Positions 5,736 through 11,803 of a stretch of 16,820 bases of DNA are shown in pieces. The translations under genes were made by a program, and so were the position numbers. How positions within the stretch are numbered: position 1 is the stretch's first letter; every line of letters starts with the position of its first letter. Below the pieces are notes generated by a model. It was not told the DNA's origin, searched no databases, and was given only the letters and a program-made list of their open reading frames with translations. The stretch is from assembly GCA_038848185.1 (NCBI GenBank), contig JAWCNV010000026.1:1-16820 (forward strand). The letters run 5' to 3'. Source of the DNA: JAAOZP01 sp038848185 (GTDB lineage: Archaea > Thermoproteota > EX4484-205 > JAAOZP01).

Positions 5736-7259
5736 ATGCGTAAAGAAGCTCTAATGGACGAGGAGCGATTTTTAAACGAGCTTGCCGAGTATATGAATAA
5801 GCGATATGAAGCTACATTTAGAACAGCATTTAACGCGGGATTCATGTTTTACAGATATGCTCGGGATTTTCCACTGGTAAGGTGCTTGGATGGACGTAAG
5901 AGGAGGCTTAGATGGAGCATTGTACACAGGAGTGTTAATGCAGGCACGAATTTTCCAAGAATCGAAGGATATTTAAATGGCAAGATTTGCGTTTCTTCAG
6001 GCTATATACTTCAAGATGTTTTCTTAGACACTAATCCCATCAAATTCGGAAGAATATCTGCAACAGAAAAGAAAAAAGAGGTGATTGTGAGGAAAATAAA
6101 ATGTGAGAATGATCAGCAAGAGCTTAAATCAAAATATCCCAGCCTAGTAGGGGAATTTGTTTACGGGAATATAATTGCCAAAGAAGTTAGCCAAAAGACG
6201 GGCATCGAAGCGGGCATCGAAGTAAAATACTTGTTTCCAAATACATATCCTTTCTCGACCTTCTTCTACTCCATCTTTAACTCAAAAAAGATGAATTACG
6301 ATGGCAAAGCAAGAATAATCAAAACAGTGCTTGACGCAATAGATACGGCTTTCGAAAAAGCATGGGACTTCAATAAACTATACGATTTTTTCTTGGAACA
6401 CGGATACAGAGAACGTAAAGAATACTTGAGTTTTGAAGGAGAAAGCGAATACTTAGGACCTAGGTACGGGGCCATCAGATTCATAGAGTCTGATAAAAAT
6501 AGATACTACTTTGGATTGCGCGACGGTAGGTTAATAACTTTTTATCGAAACAAAGGTATTCAATGGATTTTTATAACTCACGGAATGTTTTATCCACAAT
6601 CTTATTTAATCGGTACCAAACCGCTTATCATTAGTGAAGATGGAACCCTATATTTCTTCAACAGCGAATCATATACCGACCATTACTTCTACGCCTTAAA
6701 TCCGGATGGAGTATTGAAATGGGCGTTTAAGATTAAGAGTCGAGATACAGCCGATATTAAAACCCCACTCTTCTCTAATGGCATAATATACTTGATGCTC
6801 CGCGAAATGATATCTGACGAAATATGTGTTTATGCTTTAAGTTATGATGGGGTGTTGAAATGGACTTTTAAGACCAAGGGCATAATATTTGCAAATCCCA
6901 CTGTTGATTCAGATGGAACATTATACTTTATGAGTTATGAATCAGGCAGATCTTATGTTTCCGCCTTAGGTGCAGATGGAAATCTTAAGTGGAGGTTTGA
7001 GGCTGAAGGTAGACTATCACTAAGCCCTATAGCAATAGGACCAGATGGAGTAATATACTTCGAAACCATCGCAGAAAGCAATCCATTTTTTAATGCGCAA
7101 AAAGGGGAGTATGCCCATCTTATCAAGTATTGCATCCATGCCCTAGAACCAGATGGAAGCCTGAAATGGAAAAGATATGAAGAAAGAACTACATCAGCAT
7201 CCACAAAAATCCAGAAGCATAAGCTGGCACAAAATGAAGATGAATCATATATGATTTAA
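5736..7259 (+). CDS. PQQ-type beta-propeller protein with unrecognised N-terminal domain
   Basis: This 507-residue protein has two parts. Residues 1 to about 240 are an unrecognised, partly helical domain rich in Tyr, Phe and Lys. Residues ~250-480 hold repeated propeller blades of the PQQ/outer-membrane-lipoprotein type, each with A-L-x-x-D-G-x-L-K-W at 320-329, 367-376, 410-419 and 469-478, preceded by DGTLYF or similar strands; a weaker blade (GLRDGRLITFYRNKGIQWIF) lies at 260-280. Four or five blades are fewer than a closed 7-8-blade ring, so the propeller is short or completed by a partner. There is no signal peptide, so it is probably cytoplasmic, unlike most PQQ-repeat proteins. It follows the 212-aa gene by 2 nt and converges on repeat C4. 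Confidence 0.8.
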   Translation: MRKEALMDEERFLNELAEYMNKRYEATFRTAFNAGFMFYRYARDFPLVRCLDGRKRRLRWSIVHRSVNAGTNFPRIEGYLNGKICVSSGYILQDVFLDTNPIKFGRISATEKKKEVIVRKIKCENDQQELKSKYPSLVGEFVYGNIIAKEVSQKTGIEAGIEVKYLFPNTYPFSTFFYSIFNSKKMNYDGKARIIKTVLDAIDTAFEKAWDFNKLYDFFLEHGYRERKEYLSFEGESEYLGPRYGAIRFIESDKNRYYFGLRDGRLITFYRNKGIQWIFITHGMFYPQSYLIGTKPLIISEDGTLYFFNSESYTDHYFYALNPDGVLKWAFKIKSRDTADIKTPLFSNGIIYLMLREMISDEICVYALSYDGVLKWTFKTKGIIFANPTVDSDGTLYFMSYESGRSYVSALGADGNLKWRFEAEGRLSLSPIAIGPDGVIYFETIAESNPFFNAQKGEYAHLIKYCIHALEPDGSLKWKRYEERTTSASTKIQKHKLAQNEDESYMI

Positions 7260-7268
7260 GGTTATCAA

Positions 7269-7409
7269 CTACCTGATTAGCAACCCTTTCTGGATCAGCT
7301 CGGCCATAAGCTTCCCAACAGCGTCGTAAACCATCTTCTCATTCACCGCGCCAGTGCAAACAAGTTTCCCAGAAGCAAATAACAATACGACTACGTCTGG
7401 ATCATGTTT
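7269..7409 (-). repeat. tbp 3'-end repeat, copy C4 (5' end lost)
   Basis: The minus strand encodes KHDPDVVVLLFASGK, LVCTGAVNEKMVYDAVGKLM and AELIQKGLLIR, with TAG at 7269-7271. The conserved Met is replaced by Lys and a TAG lies two codons upstream, so the fragment cannot be started as in other copies. Its 3' half is nearly identical to copy C2 at DNA level, including the VGKL change, which suggests C2 and C4 share a recent ancestor or have exchanged sequence. Confidence 0.92.
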
Positions 7410-7432
7410 CTAGCTTACTGACCCTTAAAACT

Positions 7433-7687
7433 TTACTGATAAACTCTTTTTCTATGCTCTATCTTAAATACAAGTATGCATGTTTCTTTCTCCAGAATTG
7501 TGTACAGTATCCTGTAGTCTCCAATTCTCAATCTGTAAACATCTTTGTCTCCCTTGATCTTTAAAGCTCCTTTTGGCACTGGATTTTCCTCGAGAATTCT
7601 CAGGCCTTCGAGGATTCTTCTTCCGAGATCCGGTGGAAGCCTTCTTAAGGATTTTAATGCTCTAGAGGAAAGCTCTACTCTGTACAT
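7433..7687 (-). CDS. RelE/ParE-family toxin (second pair)
   Basis: This 84-residue protein has the RelE pattern: YRVELSSRALKSLRRLPPDL, ILEENPVPKGALKIKGD, then VYRLRIGDYRILYTI and the basic end FKIEHRKRVYQ. It resembles the toxin at 1467-1727 in the GDYRI strand and the HR-R-Y end, but the rest has diverged, so this is a different subfamily member and not a fresh duplicate. It overlaps its antitoxin by 13 nt and ends 24 nt from repeat C4, reading toward it. Confidence 0.88.
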   Translation of the reverse strand: MYRVELSSRALKSLRRLPPDLGRRILEGLRILEENPVPKGALKIKGDKDVYRLRIGDYRILYTILEKETCILVFKIEHRKRVYQ

Positions 7688-7884
7688 AGTGTTTTAGCAG
7701 CTTCCTCAAGCGTTATTGTTTCCCCTTTCTCATGCTCCTTCAAAGCCTCTTCAAGAGCCTCACGGTCATCCTCGCTAAGCTCGTCCTCACGCGTAAGCAC
7801 TTCTAAAACTGTCTCAAGAAGCTCCTCAACCCTATCGACTTTTTCCCTTAGCAATCTCAGCTCTTTGACCACTGCTTCAGACAT
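7675..7884 (-). CDS. Antitoxin partner of second RelE toxin
   Basis: The 69 residues from the chosen start (MSEAVVKELRLLREKVDRVE, then ELLETVLEVLTREDELSEDD) form a coiled-coil-like acidic helix, with a C-terminal EHEKGETITLEEAAKTLCTE region typical of small archaeal RelE partners. The frame extends to an ATG at 7915-7917, but that ATG lies inside the TATA box TTTATATG (7915-7922). With transcription expected about 26 bp downstream, ATG 7882-7884 is the sensible start. It is coupled to the toxin by a 13-nt overlap. Confidence 0.8.
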   Translation of the reverse strand: MSEAVVKELRLLREKVDRVEELLETVLEVLTREDELSEDDREALEEALKEHEKGETITLEEAAKTLCTE

Positions 7885-7914
7885 ATAACGTCCAATAGTT
7901 ACATGTCTGATAAT

Positions 7915-7922
7915 CATATAAA
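7915..7922 (-). promoter_or_regulatory. TATA box for second RelE operon
   Basis: TTTATATG on the minus strand is centred about 35 bp upstream of the chosen antitoxin start at 7884, which implies a leader of roughly 9 nt. It excludes the longer start that an ORF finder would choose. Confidence 0.55.
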
Positions 7923-8028
7923 CCTTTCAGCACCTCAAAGAATGAAGATTTAGGAGGAAGAAATATATCTCTCACCCGGGTTTTCGCACGATGTTTAAAT
8001 ATTGTTTAATCGAATTAATAGTAAGGAA

Positions 8029-8301
8029 TTGATAGTCCTCATTAAGGAACTGGTCTGGGAATACTTTCTGCTAGTCAACATCGCAGGGTTCATCCTCATG
8101 GGTGTGGATAAGGCTAGCGCGATTCGAGGAGAATCCAGGATTCCTGAGAAATGGTTCTTCACCATCTCATTAGCTGGAGGACCGTTCGGAGTCTTCCTCG
8201 GTATGCTCGTCTTCCACCATAAGACTAGGAAAGCATACTTCGGATTCATCGTCACCCCGACACTAATGCTATACATTCTCGTTCTAATCATCCTAACATG
8301 A
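8029..8301 (+). CDS. DUF1294 small membrane protein (intact copy)
   Basis: From TTG at 8029 the product has about 90 residues: a first membrane helix (WEYFLLVNIAGFILMGVDK), the conserved loop ASAIRGESRIPEKWFF, a second helix GGPFGVFLGMLVFHHKTRK, and a third (FGFIVTPTLMLYILVLIILT). The frame is open to a TTG at 8002, but that abuts the TATA-like TTTAAATA at 7994-8001; transcription from it would begin near 8024, favouring 8029. It is a close paralogue of 3674-3898, with long runs of identical DNA over the core, so the duplication is fairly recent. Family function is unknown; it is a small integral membrane protein. Confidence 0.85.
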   Translation: MIVLIKELVWEYFLLVNIAGFILMGVDKASAIRGESRIPEKWFFTISLAGGPFGVFLGMLVFHHKTRKAYFGFIVTPTLMLYILVLIILT

Positions 8302-8450
8302 TTATAAGCCTAATAATCTTCATCCCTTAATATTACCATACTGTTCTATTAGGGAACTATTCCAATTTATGATGACGCAGAATGACCTAGAAAAAGAATA
8401 ATATTGAAGAAAGAAAAGGAAGAGAAAGAAATAGCTTTTATCTGGCAATA

Positions 8451-9317
8451 CTAACCGATTGGTACGGTACAAGGGTCTGAGTGAAAGTTATTGTATGAAT
8501 TTAAGGCAATGGAGTCAGTCAATGCAAAATAGCTTCCCATGTTTCCGATAGCTAGTTGATTTGCCCCATGATACCCATTAAGGCGCCATCCCGTTGCACC
8601 TACGATGTCTGGGGCTTGAACATCCTCTCCCACATAGACTGTCGAAGACTGCTGTGCAATACACCCAGCATGAAGATATCCCCACCACCCTCCATAGAAG
8701 TACGTACTCAATTGAGTATTGCCATTTCTGAGGTAGCCGTAAACATAACGACCATTCCAGTCTGATGATGACGTATCTACTGACTCGATCACGATTGAAG
8801 GCACCATCTGGGTATCGAATGTTGAACCAGAAGTGTAAGAGCCGTACTTGATCCCATCAAGGTAATAACCAACATAATATACGCCACCAGAAGAGTATAT
8901 TTTTAGCTCTATTGTATGCCAGCTGTTGACCAGCCCCGAAATTTGGGATGTGTTATGGGAGATAAGACTCGGCGGAGAAATGTTCCATACCTCAATATCT
9001 AACACCGTATTAGTGCTAGAGTAAATAAAGATACTTATCTGATAAGCAACTTTATAGGAGGAATATGTAGAACTTGCAGTCAATACGATTTGTTCAGGAT
9101 AGCCATTGCTGGTTGAAAAACCGTTGTTGTAGAAGTAGAAGTTGAAGTCTGAGAGCCCACCGGTATAAAGGTAAGATGCCCCTATTGCAAACCCATTATC
9201 AATGTTTGCAGCATAGGACACGCGCCCTAAGAACGGTAACACGAGCATTGCCATCAGCCAAATGGAGAGAAAGCAGCTTTCGAGCGATATTTTAAGAGAG
9301 GAAAATCTATGTGACAT
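8451..9317 (-). CDS. Secreted beta-rich protein, unrecognised
   Basis: This 288-residue protein has a signal peptide (basic start, hydrophobic SIWLMAMLVLPFLG, likely cleavage after VSYA near residue 36). The mature part is rich in Ser, Thr, Tyr, Asn and Gly with alternating strands and amphipathic stretches such as HTIELKIYSSGGVYYVGYYL and DGIKYGSYTSGSTFD. This resembles concanavalin/LamG-like beta sandwiches, though I cannot assign a family. It follows the 206-aa gene with an 11-nt overlap. GAGGTGA at 9324-9330 is 6 nt before the ATG and supports translational coupling. It may be a surface or secreted protein working with its partner. Confidence 0.75.
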   Translation of the reverse strand: MSHRFSSLKISLESCFLSIWLMAMLVLPFLGRVSYAANIDNGFAIGASYLYTGGLSDFNFYFYNNGFSTSNGYPEQIVLTASSTYSSYKVAYQISIFIYSSTNTVLDIEVWNISPPSLISHNTSQISGLVNSWHTIELKIYSSGGVYYVGYYLDGIKYGSYTSGSTFDTQMVPSIVIESVDTSSSDWNGRYVYGYLRNGNTQLSTYFYGGWWGYLHAGCIAQQSSTVYVGEDVQAPDIVGATGWRLNGYHGANQLAIGNMGSYFALTDSIALNSYNNFHSDPCTVPIG

Positions 9318-9927
9318 TTAGTGTCACCTCAAGAACTTCCAACTGGTTGAGAACACCATTTTTCAGAAAATCCCTCCACTCCTTTGCTGCCTCTATGAAA
9401 TCGGCACAGACTATGTTGAAACGATACTGGCCCTTCGGAACCGTACCAGCAACACTAACGGTATATTGAACTGTCGTGACTCCAGGACCTACTTGTATGA
9501 GCGGGTTGCTACTGGTCGTCAGATCTCCAACTTCGCTATAAAGCTCTGGTTTGTAGGTGTTTCCGTTGAGGATAACTGTAACAGATATCCCGTCTGGCAA
9601 AGTGGGGCGAGTCGTATTGAAGCCACCTACTCCATTATCTACGAAGAAGCGTATCGTAGCATTTTCCAGTATGTTCATAGTTGCTATGCCACTTATGGAT
9701 GAGCCGGCTGGAACCGTTAGAGCGGCTGAATCGCCAGAGATGAATTTAACTACAGTTTTTCCGCCCCAATGGATTCCGCCGTTAACTTCTTTCGGCGAGT
9801 TGTCGAACAGTGTTTGGTTGAAGAAGCCTGAAATGTATAGGAATGCTAATGAAGAGACTACCGTGACAGTAAGCACGCTTAGCATGAGATTCTTGTTTAT
9901 CTTTAACCCGAGCCTTTTCATTCTCAT
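9307..9927 (-). CDS. Membrane-anchored extracellular beta-domain protein, unrecognised
   Basis: This 206-residue protein has a short basic start (MRMKRLGLKINKN) and one hydrophobic segment, LMLSVLTVTVVSSLAFLYIS, at about 14-33: an uncleaved anchor or signal. The remainder is beta-rich (KTVVKFISGDSAALTVPAGS, TVQYTVSVAGTVPKGQYRFN) and resembles an Ig-like or S-layer-associated domain. It has two N-x-T sites typical of glycosylated archaeal surface proteins. It is the first gene of an operon with the 288-aa secreted protein and is divergent from a membrane-bound winged-helix regulator. A possible TATA box lies at about 9953-9964. No specific function is assigned. Confidence 0.72.
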   Translation of the reverse strand: MRMKRLGLKINKNLMLSVLTVTVVSSLAFLYISGFFNQTLFDNSPKEVNGGIHWGGKTVVKFISGDSAALTVPAGSSISGIATMNILENATIRFFVDNGVGGFNTTRPTLPDGISVTVILNGNTYKPELYSEVGDLTTSSNPLIQVGPGVTTVQYTVSVAGTVPKGQYRFNIVCADFIEAAKEWRDFLKNGVLNQLEVLEVTLNVT

Positions 9928-9952
9928 GGCAAAACTAATGGGTTTAAGGAAT

Positions 9953-9994
9953 CATAAGTATTTTTATCCGATGAATCGGACAAAAGTATTTAAG
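9953..9994. promoter_or_regulatory. Divergent promoter region with central palindrome
   Basis: TCCGAT (9967-9972) and ATCGGA (9975-9980) form a perfect inverted repeat with a 2-nt centre. It lies between a minus-strand TATA-like AAAATACTTATG (about 9953-9964) and a plus-strand GTATTTAAG (9986-9994). The distances to the two starts (9927 and 10012) fit leaderless or near-leaderless transcripts. A repressor bound to the palindrome would cover both promoters; the membrane winged-helix protein is the obvious candidate. Confidence 0.65.
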
Positions 9995-10011
9995 AGAGGG
10001 CACTCATTTAT

Positions 10012-10590
10012 ATGTTGTTGCACATAATTCAGAAAGTAATCGTGATTCTTATAGTATTTTCTTTATTTAGCACGTTCCTACTCGGGCTTCAGGTGCTCTC
10101 GATACAGAGCAACATTATCTACAGTGTAATCACCTCCGGTGCCTCATCGTCAGTTAATTCTGCTTTAAAGGCTCTCAAAGAGAATTCGCCCATACTTACT
10201 GTTGTCAGCTGGCTGTCACTGAGCATTCTGCTAGTGTGGCATAGGCGTGTGAAATCGGCGTGGAGAAGGCTTGGCTTCGACGAGCAGGTTTTCGAATTAT
10301 TCATGAGGATGAAGGGAGGGGCTACTAGGCTAAACTTGTTGAGAAGCTTATCATCGTCGAAAGATAGGGCTCAGCTGGCGAACGAGCTTGGCCTTGACTG
10401 GAAAACTATAGACCGTCAAATCCAGATTCTGAACAAGTATGGCTTCGTCCACGAGCAAGCAGCATACGGAAGGATTAAAGTATACGAGTTGACCCCCTTA
10501 GGCTTAATACTACTTCGACTCATCCACGACTTGGAAGAAGTTCGGACAGAACAGGATCACCCTGAAAAACATCCAAACAATGAGGACTAG
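10012..10590 (+). CDS. Membrane-anchored winged-helix transcription regulator
   Basis: This 192-residue protein has two hydrophobic segments (about 7-29 and 61-76) linked by a short Ser-rich loop, then HRRVKSAWRR on the inside and an ArsR/MarR-like winged helix at ~89-172. The likely recognition helix is DWKTIDRQIQILNKYGFV, followed by a wing (AAYGRIKVYELTPLG). The fold suggests a sensor tied to the membrane that acts directly on DNA, possibly reading the state of the two secreted proteins encoded divergently. The ATG lies about 22 bp from the TATA centre, so the mRNA is leaderless. Its stop codon TAG (10588-10590) is formed by the Leu codon of tbp repeat C5 read on the other strand, so the module boundary sets its C-terminus. 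Confidence 0.82.
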   Translation: MLLHIIQKVIVILIVFSLFSTFLLGLQVLSIQSNIIYSVITSGASSSVNSALKALKENSPILTVVSWLSLSILLVWHRRVKSAWRRLGFDEQVFELFMRMKGGATRLNLLRSLSSSKDRAQLANELGLDWKTIDRQIQILNKYGFVHEQAAYGRIKVYELTPLGLILLRLIHDLEEVRTEQDHPEKHPNNED

Positions 10591-10734
10591 AAGACCTTTC
10601 TGAATCAGCTCAGCCATAAGCTTCCCAGCAGCGTCGTAAACCATCTTCTCATTAACCGCCCCGGTGCAAACCAATTTTCCACTCGCAAAAAGAAGAATCA
10701 CTACATCCGGATCATGCATTCTATATATAAGGCC
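10588..10734 (-). repeat. tbp 3'-end repeat, copy C5 (native stop lost)
   Basis: The minus strand encodes GLIYRMHDPDVVILLFASGK, LVCTGAVNEKMVYDAAGKLM and AELIQKGLL, then runs on without the usual stop into antisense of the regulator gene (VLIVWMFFRV...) until 10510. V31 is A here. On the 5' side the HerA-like ATPase gene ends 25 nt before the Met codon, and this is the only copy where that ATPase is still largely present. Confidence 0.93.
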
Positions 10735-10744
10735 AGAATAAGGA

Positions 10745-11620
10745 TTATATCTGTACCATAATGGGTATTGCTGTGCTCATCCTTGGAAGCAATGCTATTG
10801 CTTCCCCCTGCTTGAGCTCCTGTAGCTTTAACGCCTGCTCTTGGTTTAGGTGCATGGTGTCCGCAACCTTCCCCACGTCGCTCGCGTACTGTAGTCTCAG
10901 GCAGATTATCGTAGCGCACAATCCCAGTATGTCCCTGGATATTGTGAGCGGCCTCTGGTCTATCAGCCAGATGGATTCCCCGAACTTCCTCATCTCCCTA
11001 AGCATCTTCTCAACAATCGTCTCCTGACCCTCGAACCTTGCTGGCGCAATATTATGGGCCTCCTCACAGACTATCACGTGGGGAAGGCCTGTATTGGGCT
11101 TTCTTCTCCTATGGTCGTAAATCTGCTTCATCATAAGCCAAGTGAATATGTTGGCATCCCTATCGGTGTCCAAGCCGGTCAGGTTGAAGATGACTGTGCG
11201 GGAGAGAAGCTTTTCAAGCCTAGTCTCGTTTCCCCCGGATGCGTTGAACATTCTGCCCATCTCGCCCTGAGTTAGCTCGCTGAGCCTTCCGGCGAGCGAG
11301 AAAAGCTTGTCCCTCGCCTTCCCGGAGCGGAGCAACGTAAGGTCGTCTGAGCCGAGGCTTCTCTCGAGAAATGTTACAAAGCCCGTTAAACTAGGGTTGT
11401 CAGCCTCCCCGACATACCTCAAGTACATCCTCCTAAAGATATGTGAGACCAGGGGGCCGAACTCGTCGGGCCAAGCCATTGAGAAGACCTCGCTCAGAGC
11501 CTTAGCATGCGCCTCAGGATCGCCGTTATGCTGGAGGAGGCTTATCCTAGTGTTCTCGGGGCTGAGCACCGTCGCATCCTTAAGCTCATCCACATACTCC
11601 CCATGCCTGTCGAAAACCAT
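10745..11620 (-). CDS. HerA/FtsK-like hexameric ATPase, 5'-truncated
   Basis: The 291 residues begin MVFDRHGEYVDEL, the strand after the P-loop helix in HerA-type DNA-translocating ATPases. HVIVCEEAHNIAP is Walker B and FGESIWLIDQRPLTISRDIL the following sensor region; the C-terminal STAIPIMVQI fits the family end. The frame continues upstream without a Met (IANTLAKALLKRYGELGGTV, to about 11680), clearly part of the same protein, but the expected Walker A (GxTGSGKS) is absent: the frame reads PLSPINEYPL and then stops at about 11723. So the N-terminal third, including nucleotide binding, is gone, and the gene is probably dead. HerA enzymes usually work with NurA in end resection or in mobile elements and defence; no nuclease partner is seen. 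Confidence 0.8.
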   Translation of the reverse strand: MVFDRHGEYVDELKDATVLSPENTRISLLQHNGDPEAHAKALSEVFSMAWPDEFGPLVSHIFRRMYLRYVGEADNPSLTGFVTFLERSLGSDDLTLLRSGKARDKLFSLAGRLSELTQGEMGRMFNASGGNETRLEKLLSRTVIFNLTGLDTDRDANIFTWLMMKQIYDHRRRKPNTGLPHVIVCEEAHNIAPARFEGQETIVEKMLREMRKFGESIWLIDQRPLTISRDILGLCATIICLRLQYASDVGKVADTMHLNQEQALKLQELKQGEAIALLPRMSTAIPIMVQI

Positions 11621-11746
11621 TACAGTCCCCCCGAGCTCCCCGTATCTTTTGAGAAGGGCTTTGGCGAGGGTGTTCGCTATAAGCGGATATTCGTTTATGG
11701 GAGAAAGAGGAACAATGTTTGTTTATCTTATCGAAGGTTGTGGTTT

Positions 11747-11798
11747 ATTTACAAAAGTAAATGAAACCTTATATACCCTTATTTACTAAAGTAAATAA
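11747..11798 (+). promoter_or_regulatory. Twin palindromic operators flanking the TATA box of the AAA ATPase gene
   Basis: ATTTAC-AAAA-GTAAAT (11747-11762) and TTATTTAC-TAAA-GTAAATAA (11779-11798) are two copies of the same inverted repeat, with centres 34 bp apart. The TATA box CTTATATA (11769-11776) lies between them. The second copy ends 5 nt before the ATG at 11804. A dimeric repressor could block both TATA binding and elongation. No regulator gene is adjacent; the ATPase itself has a possible winged-helix segment. Confidence 0.72.
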
Positions 11799-11803
11799 CT
11801 CTC

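Noticed and set aside
9557..10027. Long plus-strand ORF opposite the secreted-protein gene
   Set aside because: Shadow of the 206-aa gene; it has no protein-like pattern, while the minus strand shows a signal anchor, strands and coupled translation.
10510..10719. C5 tbp tail extended to 69 residues as a gene
   Set aside because: The extension is antisense to the winged-helix gene and exists only because the native stop was lost.
11307..11789. 160-residue plus-strand ORF opposite the ATPase
   Set aside because: Shadow of the HerA-like gene, with low-complexity Ser/Leu-rich translation.
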